Shown here: positions 1 to 6,436 of the stretch, one piece after another
Position numbering within the stretch: position 1 is the stretch's first letter
Layout: every line of letters begins with the position of its first letter
Source: UMGS1279 sp045534095
GTDB lineage: Bacteria; Bacillota; Clostridia; Oscillospirales; Acutalibacteraceae
Assembly: GCA_045534095.1 (NCBI GenBank)
Contig: JAZSJA010000013.1
Coordinates: 1-13,011 of the forward strand
Reading direction: 5' to 3'
DNA: 13,011 nt
Translations under genes and position numbers: made by a program
Notes under the pieces: model-generated
Told to the model about the DNA's origin: nothing
Databases searched by the model: none
Seen by the model: only the letters and a program-made list of their open reading frames with translations

Positions 1-204
1 GGTGCCGAAATTCATCAAAAAACAGATAATCGTCAGCTTTTTGAGTTTTCTATTGAAAAGCTAAGCGACTACGGATTTACCCTTAAAAATATATCCTTGG
101 ATTTACATAAAAGTGATTTTGAGGGCAATATTGTAACCGAATATGAGGCAAGATTTTCCTCCCTTGGTTTTCCTATTTACAGGCTTGAGGCATATCTGAA
201 ATGA
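1..204 (+). CDS. trmB: tRNA (guanine-N7-)-methyltransferase TrmB, C-terminal part
   Basis: This is the last 67 codons of a gene that begins before the window. TrmB uses S-adenosylmethionine to methylate N7 of G46 in the variable loop of tRNA, in the cytoplasm. The visible part carries the family's C-terminal signatures: KTDNRQLFEFS near the left edge, then a DLH motif (ISLDLHKSD), then NIVTEYEARFSSLGFPIYRL. The TDNR and TEYE/F blocks are the usual C-terminal conserved blocks of bacterial TrmB. The stop codon overlaps the start of the next gene (ATGA at 201-204), so the two are probably translationally coupled. The N-terminal Rossmann part is outside the window and cannot be judged. Confidence 0.9.
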   Translation, partial: GAEIHQKTDNRQLFEFSIEKLSDYGFTLKNISLDLHKSDFEGNIVTEYEARFSSLGFPIYRLEAYLK

Positions 205-1862
205 AAATTTTAATAGTATCTTTAGCCTCTCAGTACATACACTCCACCCTTGCACCCTGGTACCTTTATTATAGTGCTAAAAAGGGGGTAGAGGGAGATG
301 CCGAGGTAGAGGTTTTTGAGGGCACCGTAAATGAAGATGAACAGGTGCTTTTAGATAAAATAAAGTTAAAAAACGCCAATATTATTGCCTTTTCTTGTTA
401 CATTTGGAATATTGAAAGGGTTAAAGCCTTAGCCAAAGAGTTAAGAAAAAAAGACGTTAAAATTCTTTTGGGAGGGCCTGAGGTTTCCTACAATCCAAAG
501 GAGCTTTTGAAAGAAAATTACATCGACTACATTATCTCCGGCGAGGGCGAGGAGCCCTTTGTTGATTTTATAAATGCGATTTTAAAGGGCAGAACTTTAG
601 AGGGTATTTCCGGACTTTGCTTTAAAAAAGAGGGTGAGATTTTTGTGAATCCGCCCCATTGTACCTCCGCCATCCCCGCCAGTCCCTATAAAGAGGAGTT
701 TTTATCTGCCTTAAAGGGCAGAATAGCCTATATTGAAACTAGTAGAGGTTGCCCTTTTTCTTGTGCTTTTTGCCTTTCGGGCAGACTTGGCGGCGTGAGA
801 TTTTTTCCCATTGACAGGGCTAAGGATGACATTTTAATCCTTGCAAATTCGGGCAGCAAAATAATAAAATTTGTAGATCGCACCTTTAACGCAAATAAAA
901 AAAGAGCATATGAGCTTTGGCAGTTTATTATAGAAAATTACGGTACAAAAATTCCCAAAGAGGTATGCTTCCATTTTGAAATTGCGGGGGATCTTTTAGG
1001 GGAAGAGGATTTTCGGCTTCTTGAAAAATCTCCTAAAGGGCTAATTCAGTTTGAAATTGGTATTCAAAGCTTTAATGAAAAAACCTTAGCCGCAATAAAT
1101 CGCAAAACCAACACCAAGCTTCTTAAAAACAATATTGAAAAGCTTTGCAAAATGAGAAATATTCATATTCACATCGACCTTATTGCAGGGCTTCCCTTTG
1201 AGGATTACAAAACCTTCAAAGAGGGCTTTAATCTGGCTTTTTCTCTTGGTGCGGATATGTTGCAGCTAGGCTTTTTGAAACTGCTTTACGGAGCGGATAT
1301 GCGTGAGAAATCCGAAAAATACCCTTGCGAGTTTAGTGAAAATCCCCCTTATGAGGTGATTTCAACCCCATTCATCACAAAAGAAGAACTTAAAAATCTT
1401 CATTTTACCGAAACCGCTTTGGATAGATTTGTAGGCAGCGGTCGATTTCCACGCACAAACCACCTTGTTTTTGGCGTTCAAAAACGAAATCCCTTTGATA
1501 CCTTAACCGAGCTTGGCATCTTTACGGGGTGCGAAAGCATCCCTCTTAACGAGTATGTGAATAGGCTGTATCACTTTTTCGGTGAGGATAAGGGTGCCCT
1601 TCGCGATGCACTTATATCAGATATCGCTACCTCGGTTAAAAATCCGGCTTTGCCAAGTGCACTTATTATTCCCGATAAAAATTTAAGGGAATTTAAAAAG
1701 AGTCTGGAGGAAAATCCCGAAACACGCAGAAAAAAAGGGGTAATGCGAAACGTATTTTGGCTCTACGGCGAAAACTGCGGTGCATATGTGGACTATGATA
1801 AAAAGGTAGAGGGTAAATATATTCTTAATAAAATAATTGATGTCCAAAATGAAAATTTGTAA
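201..1862 (+). CDS. B12-binding domain radical SAM protein, DUF4080 type
   Basis: A 553-residue protein. Residues 1 to about 135 form a B12-binding-like Rossmann domain, with a start typical of the family (MKILIVSLASQYIHST) and the strings LLGGPEVSYNP and ISGEGEEPFVDF. The radical SAM core follows, with the [4Fe-4S] ligands C184-x3-C188-x2-C191 in SRGCPFSCAFC and the downstream block FEIGIQSFN. The C-terminal 170 or so residues fit the DUF4080 extension found on this subgroup. Such enzymes cleave S-adenosylmethionine reductively, and the class with this N-terminal domain usually contains cobalamin methyltransferases; no substrate can be assigned here. The start at 201 overlaps the trmB stop by 4 nt, so it is read in an operon with trmB. 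A hairpin follows directly after the stop. Confidence 0.83.
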   Translation: MKILIVSLASQYIHSTLAPWYLYYSAKKGVEGDAEVEVFEGTVNEDEQVLLDKIKLKNANIIAFSCYIWNIERVKALAKELRKKDVKILLGGPEVSYNPKELLKENYIDYIISGEGEEPFVDFINAILKGRTLEGISGLCFKKEGEIFVNPPHCTSAIPASPYKEEFLSALKGRIAYIETSRGCPFSCAFCLSGRLGGVRFFPIDRAKDDILILANSGSKIIKFVDRTFNANKKRAYELWQFIIENYGTKIPKEVCFHFEIAGDLLGEEDFRLLEKSPKGLIQFEIGIQSFNEKTLAAINRKTNTKLLKNNIEKLCKMRNIHIHIDLIAGLPFEDYKTFKEGFNLAFSLGADMLQLGFLKLLYGADMREKSEKYPCEFSENPPYEVISTPFITKEELKNLHFTETALDRFVGSGRFPRTNHLVFGVQKRNPFDTLTELGIFTGCESIPLNEYVNRLYHFFGEDKGALRDALISDIATSVKNPALPSALIIPDKNLREFKKSLEENPETRRKKGVMRNVFWLYGENCGAYVDYDKKVEGKYILNKIIDVQNENL

Positions 1863-1868
1863 TATTAA

Positions 1869-1892
1869 AGGGAACGGTCTCGACCGTTCCCT
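1869..1892. terminator. perfect hairpin between two converging genes
   Basis: An 11-bp perfect stem (AGGGAACGGTC at 1869-1879 and GACCGTTCCCT at 1882-1892) with a 2-nt loop lies between the radical SAM gene (+) and the SIS gene (-). Read on either strand it is followed by only a weak T-rich stretch (TTTAATATT on the minus strand). It probably ends transcription from both sides, but the poor U-tract leaves room for a small palindromic repeat instead. The arms share the core GGGAAC..TC / GA..GTTCCC with the hairpin at 12052-12092. Confidence 0.6.
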
Positions 1893-1953
1893 GATATTAT
1901 CAAAAAATCCAATTCGCATTATACGTTGTGCCTTTTAAGAGGACAGTTTGGTG

Positions 1954-2589
1954 TTAAATTTCAAAGAAGCTTTCCTCTACCGCATCGCAGATTGCGTGAT
2001 AAACGGGCAAATGGAGTTCTTGAATTTGGTAGGTTTCGGTGGCGGGCACCTTAATGCAGATGTGGGAATTGCTTTCAAGGGTGCTGTGTCTTTCGCCTGT
2101 CATACCAATAACGGTTACGCCCAAGGCTTTTGCTATTCTGGCGGCGTGGTTTACGTTTTTGGCATTTCCCGAAGTGCTTAAACCTATAAGAACGTCACCC
2201 TTTTTACCAAGGCCAAAAACCTGTTGTGCAAATATGTATTCAGGGTTAACGTCGTTGCAAAAGGCAGTTAAAAGAGCCTGAGATTCGCAAAGGTTTACTG
2301 CGGGGAGTCCGCATTGCAAATTTGCAAGAAGCTCATCATCTACCAAGGGGTTTTCTGCCTTTAAGGCTTCGGCCTGCTCAGATTTTACAGGTCTTTTCTT
2401 CATAAAGCCCTTCATAAGCTCGCCAACAATGTGGGTGCAGTCGGCGGCGCTGCCACCATTTCCGCAAAGAAGTACCTTTCCGCCATTTTTGTAGCAGTCA
2501 ATAATTTTGTTAATTGCAGCTTCAACCTCATTAGCACAACAACTGAGCTGTGGATATTTTTCGGTAAGTAAGTCTACACGCTTGTTCAT
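1954..2589 (-). CDS. SIS-domain phosphosugar isomerase, GmhA-like
   Basis: A 211-residue SIS-fold protein of the sedoheptulose-7-phosphate isomerase (GmhA) type. Residues 43-53 read GNGGSAADCTH, the sugar-phosphate loop. STSGN lies at 138-142, and QELHLPVYH at 190-198. The four zinc ligands of E. coli GmhA (His61, Glu65, Gln172, His180) line up by spacing with H53, E57, Q190 and H198, so the active site looks intact. It differs from proteobacterial GmhA in an insert of about 30 residues (66-96), which I believe is common in clostridial relatives. Its ATG overlaps the TAA of the ROK kinase gene by one base (TAATG), implying coupled translation. The true substrate is open: pairing with a ROK kinase rather than a heptose kinase argues for a sugar phosphate other than LPS heptose. 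Confidence 0.82.
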   Translation of the reverse strand: MNKRVDLLTEKYPQLSCCANEVEAAINKIIDCYKNGGKVLLCGNGGSAADCTHIVGELMKGFMKKRPVKSEQAEALKAENPLVDDELLANLQCGLPAVNLCESQALLTAFCNDVNPEYIFAQQVFGLGKKGDVLIGLSTSGNAKNVNHAARIAKALGVTVIGMTGERHSTLESNSHICIKVPATETYQIQELHLPVYHAICDAVEESFFEI

Positions 2590-3569
2590 TAGTTTTTACC
2601 ATCCTTTCTAAGTCCGTAAACGCCAACGGTAAGTGCGGCGTAATCACCAATTCCTTCCAAAAGCTTTGCGGGTAAAACCTCGCAGCAGCTCCAAGAGACA
2701 GCAAGAGCCTCTTTTTCGATTATCTCCTTGCAGGATTCCCAAAGTCCCGCTCTTGAACGGGTGAAAATACTGCCGATAACTATTTTTTCAGGATTTAAAA
2801 GGTCTATTAAAATGGAAAGACCTCTGCCCAGATATTCACCGCAAAGTCTGTAAACCTCTATTGCGGTGGGGTCGCCGTGTTGCTCGGCGGCTATGGCAAT
2901 GGTTTTTGCCGAAATGCCTTCGGGAGCGGTATCGGGGTTAAAGTATAGGGGAGTTTCCCCTCTTTGGTATGCCGCAAGGCCTAGGGTGTAGCCAAGCTGA
3001 GCAATACCGCCGCCACTGCAAAAGCCCTCAAAGGAACCAAATTTACCAAAACCAACGGGGCCGTTTTCGCTTAGCCTTACGTGGCCAACCTCACCGGCGT
3101 TGCCGTTTGTACCCTCGTAAAGCTTGCCATCTAAAATAAGTCCAGCACCAAGACCGGTACCAAAGGTTAAAAACACCATATTGTTACATTCTTCACCCGC
3201 ACCGTAAATCCACTCGGCAAGGGCACAGGCATTTGCATCGTTTTGAAGATAGGCGGGAATATTATAACGCTCCTTAAAAAGCTTTGTGATTTCCACCCCG
3301 TGAAGATTAGGTAAATTTGGGGGACAAAGGATGGTACCTGTGTTTGAATCAAGGGGGCCACCGCAAGAAATACCAATTACGTCTGCACCGTATTTGGGAA
3401 TGAATTCATCTAAGATTTCATAAAACTGCTCCATCATTTGGTCGGAAGTTTTAGAAATATCGGTAGCAAAACCTTTTTTATCAAGTATTTCAAGATTATT
3501 GCCTTCGGCTGTGCCGGCGGTTACTGCACATTTTGTTCCGCCTACGTCAATTCCTATAAGTTTTAACAT
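2589..3569 (-). CDS. ROK-family sugar kinase lacking the zinc cysteines
   Basis: A 326-residue ROK protein (ATP-dependent sugar kinase fold, no DNA-binding N-terminus, so an enzyme rather than a repressor). The phosphate-1 motif is DVGGTK at 8-13, the catalytic Asp sits in QNDANA (D111), GTGLGAG is at 137-143, and GNAGEVGH at 156-163 supplies the sugar-binding Glu160 and His163. The usual ROK zinc motif CxCGxxGCxE is degenerate: the segment GFGKFGSFE (173-181) has V172, F174 and S179 where the cysteines should be, though H163 and E181 remain. Glucose, N-acetylglucosamine or N-acetylmannosamine kinase activity is possible; I cannot choose. The start has the site GAGGAAT just upstream, inside the end of the DUF4364 gene 2 bases away. 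It is the third gene of the four-gene operon. Confidence 0.85.
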   Translation of the reverse strand: MLKLIGIDVGGTKCAVTAGTAEGNNLEILDKKGFATDISKTSDQMMEQFYEILDEFIPKYGADVIGISCGGPLDSNTGTILCPPNLPNLHGVEITKLFKERYNIPAYLQNDANACALAEWIYGAGEECNNMVFLTFGTGLGAGLILDGKLYEGTNGNAGEVGHVRLSENGPVGFGKFGSFEGFCSGGGIAQLGYTLGLAAYQRGETPLYFNPDTAPEGISAKTIAIAAEQHGDPTAIEVYRLCGEYLGRGLSILIDLLNPEKIVIGSIFTRSRAGLWESCKEIIEKEALAVSWSCCEVLPAKLLEGIGDYAALTVGVYGLRKDGKN

Positions 3570-3571
3570 AT

Positions 3572-4144
3572 TTATTCCTCGCTTTGCTCAGTAATATTTT
3601 CGGTAAGAAGTTCAATAAAGGCATCACAGTAGTATTTTGGATTTTTAATTATGCGTTCCCTTAAAGAGTTTGCTTGTGCCATATTTGGTAGCATAATGCT
3701 AAAAGAAAGTAGAGTTTCATCTCCGCCTATTACCTTGCAGGTAAGCAAAAATCCGTTTTTTTCCTCGGTGATTTCTATGTTGGTATCACGTTCGGATTTG
3801 TAGCGGGCGAGCATTTTTACAACCGCGTTGTAAATTTTTTCTCTAAGAACTATGGAAACACTTTCTTTAAGGGTGTTGGAAAGGGATTCTCCCTTGGCGG
3901 CGATAATCATCATATCCTTACCCTTGGTGCTTTGGGTTATATACCCCTCTTTTTCCAGCTCGTAAATCGCAGTTTGGGTATCAAAATAGTTTGCGATTCC
4001 CTCGTAGTGAAAAAGCTGAGCGGTTTCGGTAATGGGAACAGGTTCTTTAATAGTTGCGAGAAGATAACATATAATTACCTTTAAGTCACCGCCGAAAAAC
4101 ATATCCTCGGGTATAAGCTTGTTAAAATTATTTTCCTTTGACAT
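3572..4144 (-). CDS. DUF4364 family protein, putative winged-helix regulator
   Basis: A 190-residue soluble protein. The N-terminal half resembles the DUF4364 family of Clostridia: a helix with DLKVIICYLLATI, then PVPITETAQLF, then the signature-like GIANYFDTQTAIYELEKEGYI, then a beta-hairpin region. This order is that of a winged helix-turn-helix. The second half (about 85-190) is helical plus a beta segment and is less distinctive. The family is generally taken to be transcription-related, but no target is known to me. AGGAG at 4151-4155 sits 6 bases before the ATG. It lies 15 bases after the flavoprotein gene and 2 bases before the ROK gene, so it may regulate or sense something linked to this operon (inference). 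Confidence 0.75.
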   Translation of the reverse strand: MSKENNFNKLIPEDMFFGGDLKVIICYLLATIKEPVPITETAQLFHYEGIANYFDTQTAIYELEKEGYITQSTKGKDMMIIAAKGESLSNTLKESVSIVLREKIYNAVVKMLARYKSERDTNIEITEEKNGFLLTCKVIGGDETLLSFSIMLPNMAQANSLRERIIKNPKYYCDAFIELLTENITEQSEE

Positions 4145-4159
4145 ATTTATCTCCTAAAA

Positions 4160-4669
4160 TTAAAAGTTTACGGTTTTTATGGTGGGGGTTGAATCGGTGC
4201 CTAAAAGCATTTCGGCCCTTTCAAGACTGCACCCGCAAATAGTGAAAAGAGGCTTCAGTTGAGCGGTTATGAGGGGAAGAGGATCAGCGGTACTGCCCGC
4301 CGTAATAACTAGCGTAACCTTTCTTTTGCCCTCAATTGGCGGCCGCTTGTTTTTGAAAAATCTGGCATTATAGAACTGTTGAAAACGATCTATAAGGGAT
4401 TTCATTGGAGCGGGGAAGCTTCCGTTGTAAAGGGGAAATGCAAAAACTACCCTGTCCGCTTTTTTAAGGTTTTCAAAAAAATCCTCTAAATCATTAAATT
4501 TGCAACCATCGGCAGTTTTACAAAATCCACACCCATCGCAAGGGTGGGGGGCGGAATCAAAGCAACTGTAAAAGTAGTTATCTTTTAGCGAGTCACCCTC
4601 AACCTTTTTAAGTAACTGCATGGTAAATGAGTTTTTGTTAGGTGAACCGTATATAATAAGAGTTTTCAT
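4160..4669 (-). CDS. flavodoxin-fold NAD(P)H-dependent FMN reductase, iron-sulfur flavoprotein-like
   Basis: A flavodoxin-like protein of 169 residues from the preferred start. MKTLIIYGSPNKNSFT is the FMN phosphate loop, and FAFPLYNGSFPAPMKSLIDRF is the second flavin-binding block typical of this reductase family. Between them is a compact cysteine motif, C44-x2-C47-x2-C50-x5-C56. This matches the CX2CX2CX4-7C pattern of iron-sulfur flavoproteins (Isf), so a [4Fe-4S] cluster close to the FMN is likely. I chose the ATG at 4669 because a GGATGG-like site sits 5-6 bases upstream and the family normally starts with this motif. An in-frame ATG four codons earlier (4681) has only A/T-rich sequence before it. 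It is the first gene of the leftward operon and follows promoter 4701-4729. A role in electron transfer or detoxification is inferred. Confidence 0.8.
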   Translation of the reverse strand: MKTLIIYGSPNKNSFTMQLLKKVEGDSLKDNYFYSCFDSAPHPCDGCGFCKTADGCKFNDLEDFFENLKKADRVVFAFPLYNGSFPAPMKSLIDRFQQFYNARFFKNKRPPIEGKRKVTLVITAGSTADPLPLITAQLKPLFTICGCSLERAEMLLGTDSTPTIKTVNF

Positions 4670-4691
4670 ATAACCATCCATTTATTTTTTT

Positions 4692-4710
4692 ATAGTATTC
4701 ATTATACTAT
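4692..4710. promoter_or_regulatory. 19-bp inverted repeat over the -10/+1, candidate operator
   Basis: ATAGTAT-TCATT-ATACTAT is a perfect 7-bp inverted repeat with a 5-base centre. It covers the -10 box and the predicted start site of the leftward operon, where a bound dimeric repressor would block polymerase. The regulator is unknown. The half-sites loosely resemble operators of MarR/DUF24-type redox regulators, but that is only a resemblance. Confidence 0.45.
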
Positions 4711-4729
4711 TGGATAAATAAAACTTCAA
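4701..4729 (-). promoter_or_regulatory. promoter of the leftward flavoprotein/DUF4364/ROK/SIS operon
   Basis: On the minus strand, TTGAAG (4724-4729) and a perfect TATAAT (4701-4706) are separated by 17 bases. Transcription should start near 4694, about 25 bases before the chosen ATG at 4669. A TTGACT further upstream (4731-4736) lies 24 bases from the -10 and is too far to serve as its -35. Confidence 0.7.
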
Positions 4730-4780
4730 GAGTCAAGTTGTAATTTTAAAAAATTTCAAAATTGTTAATACAAATAAATA

Positions 4781-4809
4781 TTGACTTTAAAAAAATAAAA
4801 TTGTATAAT
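4781..4809 (+). promoter_or_regulatory. consensus sigma-A promoter of the surface protein gene
   Basis: TTGACT (4781-4786) and TATAAT (4804-4809) are separated by exactly 17 bases. The start site would be near 4816, giving a leader of about 50 bases that ends in AAAGGA (4850-4854), 10 bases before the ATG at 4865. It is divergent from the promoter at 4701-4729. Confidence 0.85.
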
Positions 4810-4864
4810 GTAATTGTAATATTGTAAATTAGGGATTTTGTATTTCAAGAAAGGATATAGATAA

Positions 4865-6316
4865 ATGAAAAAGTTATTGTCAATTTTGTTAGTTTTGGTG
4901 CTTTGCCTTAGCGTTTTTCCTCTTTCTGTCCTTGCGGCCGATGAGGATATAGTTGTTTCTGTTAAGGGTGGAACTGTAAAGCAGGGCGGAACCATTGTTG
5001 TTCCCATTTCTCTGGATGTTAATAAAGGCTTCACCACTCTTGGTCTTAAAGTTCATTATGATTCAAGCGTTCTTGAAATTGTTTGCCCAAATCATATAGA
5101 TGGCAAAAACTGTTCACCTTCTGTAGAGAAAACCAAATTTGCAGGTGGTGGCGGTGACAACGGACTTAAAAGTCAGTATCACACCGTAAACCCCTACGTT
5201 ATTCAGTGGGCATACACCACAGTAAATAATACCATTACACAAAATATAAACCAGACGGGAGATCTTGCTAAAATCACTTTTAAGGTAAAAAGCGGTGTTA
5301 AAATCGGCACCGAAACCACCATAAGAGTTGAGCCCGATCAGGCAACCTCTTGCACAGGTGCTCGCAGAACACGTAAAGGCGATAGTGCTGTAGTTAGAGT
5401 AGTTTGTGTAAATCATACCTATGATAACACTTGCGATACCACTTGTAATGAGTGCAGTGCCACAAGAGCAGTATCCCACAATCGTGTTATTACCATAACC
5501 CCCGCTACCACCGCTGCAGACGGTAAGGCAGTTAAAAAATGCACCATATGCGGTAGTATCTCAAGCCAAAGAGAGATTAAAAAGATTAAGTCCGTTACCC
5601 TTTCAACATCCACATACACTTACAATGGTAAGGTGAGAACCCCATCTGTAACTGTTAAGGACAGTGCAGGCAAGGTTGTTGACCCCAAATTCTATACTGT
5701 ACTCTATGCAAAGGGCAGAATAAACGCAGGCACATATAAGGTAACAGTTACCTTTAAGGGTGATTATTCAGGCTCAAAAACAGTTAGCTTTAAAATTAAC
5801 CCCATAAGCGGTGCTAAAGCCAAGATAAACCTTTCAACAAGCACCTATTTATATAACGGCAAGGCAAGAAAACCGGGCGTAACCGTTACAACTCCAAGCG
5901 GAACAGTAATTCCCGCAAGCAACTACACTGTAACCTATGCAAAGGGCAGAACAAACGTTGGTACCTACAAGGTAACAGTTACCTTTAAGGGTAACTATAC
6001 CGGCTCAAAAACGGTTAGCTTTACCATTGTGCCACCCAAAACAACAGTTTCGCTTGTTGCGGGTAAAAAGGCAATTACCGTTAATATTGCAAAGAAATCT
6101 ACACAGGTAACAGGTTACCAGATTCAGTATGCAACCAACAAGAGCTTTACAAAAGCGGCTCAAAAAACAATTGGTAGCTACAAAACCACCAAGTACACGC
6201 TAAAGAGCCTTGCTGCTAAAAAGACCTACTACGTAAGAGTAAGAACCTACAAAACAGTAAGCGGCAAACACTATTATTCCAGTTGGTCTACAGCAAAAGC
6301 AGTTAAAACTAAATAG
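4865..6316 (+). CDS. secreted surface protein with cohesin-like domain, Cys ribbon, two repeats and Fn3-like end
   Basis: A 483-residue exported protein. Residues 1-24 are a signal peptide (MKK, a hydrophobic run, likely cut after VLA24). Residues 26 to about 175 read like a cohesin/carbohydrate-module beta sandwich: VKGGTVKQGGTIVVPISLDV, then GFTTLGLKVHYDSSVLEIV. Residues 181-229 hold paired cysteines (C190, C194-x2-C197, C226-x2-C229) that could form a small zinc or disulfide ribbon. Two 69-residue repeats follow (243-311 and 320-388; 46 of 69 positions identical). The last ~90 residues look like a fibronectin type III domain (GYQIQYATNKSF, then TYYVRVRTYK). No LPxTG, S-layer, dockerin or membrane anchor is visible, so it is either free or held non-covalently. 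It has its own promoter and terminator. Function is unknown; adhesion or polysaccharide binding is inferred. Confidence 0.8.
   Translation: MKKLLSILLVLVLCLSVFPLSVLAADEDIVVSVKGGTVKQGGTIVVPISLDVNKGFTTLGLKVHYDSSVLEIVCPNHIDGKNCSPSVEKTKFAGGGGDNGLKSQYHTVNPYVIQWAYTTVNNTITQNINQTGDLAKITFKVKSGVKIGTETTIRVEPDQATSCTGARRTRKGDSAVVRVVCVNHTYDNTCDTTCNECSATRAVSHNRVITITPATTAADGKAVKKCTICGSISSQREIKKIKSVTLSTSTYTYNGKVRTPSVTVKDSAGKVVDPKFYTVLYAKGRINAGTYKVTVTFKGDYSGSKTVSFKINPISGAKAKINLSTSTYLYNGKARKPGVTVTTPSGTVIPASNYTVTYAKGRTNVGTYKVTVTFKGNYTGSKTVSFTIVPPKTTVSLVAGKKAITVNIAKKSTQVTGYQIQYATNKSFTKAAQKTIGSYKTTKYTLKSLAAKKTYYVRVRTYKTVSGKHYYSSWSTAKAVKTK
5591..6028 (+). repeat. two tandem 69-codon repeats in the surface protein
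   Basis: Unit 1 is 5591-5797 and unit 2 is 5822-6028, a period of 231 bases. Each runs from an LSTSTY..YNGK block to a GTYKVTVTFKG..GSKTVSF block. The protein units are identical at 46 of 69 positions, and most difference is in the middle. The last third is also close at DNA level (AAGGTAACAGTTACCTTTAA is shared), so this part has duplicated or exchanged more recently. Confidence 0.9.
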
Positions 6317-6331
6317 TTAAAAAGCAGTATT

Positions 6332-6360
6332 AAAGGCGGAGCAATGGCTCCGCCTTTTTT
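6332..6360 (+). terminator. strong intrinsic terminator of the surface protein gene
   Basis: An 8-bp GC-rich stem (GGCGGAGC 6335-6342, GCTCCGCC 6347-6354) with loop AATG is flanked by AAA on the left and followed by TTTTTT (6355-6360). On the minus strand it is followed by TTTAATAC, so it may also stop the leftward coiled-coil gene weakly. Confidence 0.93.
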
Positions 6361-6362
6361 GT

Positions 6363-6414
6363 GCTTAGCCAGAGCATTTAAACTTGAACCAGGTTTTGAA
6401 TGCTCCGGCTAAGC
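6363..6414. repeat. long imperfect hairpin with 16-bp arms, no U-tract
   Basis: GCTTAGCCAGAGCATT (6363-6378) pairs with AATGCTCCGGCTAAGC (6399-6414) with a single A/C mismatch, around a 20-base loop that contains a small AACC/GGTT stem. It sits directly after the terminator and before the end of the leftward gene. It lacks a T run on both sides, so it is not a standard terminator. It may be a palindromic intergenic repeat or a 3'-end stabilising structure. Confidence 0.65.
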
Positions 6415-6436
6415 AAAACTAAGATAGACTTGTGTT

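Noticed and set aside
1948..2281. Short plus-strand open frames opposite the SIS gene
   Set aside because: They are shadows of the SIS isomerase gene, whose zinc ligands and sugar-phosphate loop are intact on the minus strand.
4731..4736. TTGACT on the minus strand as -35 of the leftward operon
   Set aside because: It is 24 bases from the TATAAT; TTGAAG at 4724-4729 has the correct 17-base spacing.
5591..6028. Repeat pair considered as a CRISPR-like or mobile repeat
   Set aside because: The period is 231 bases and in frame; it encodes tandem protein domains.
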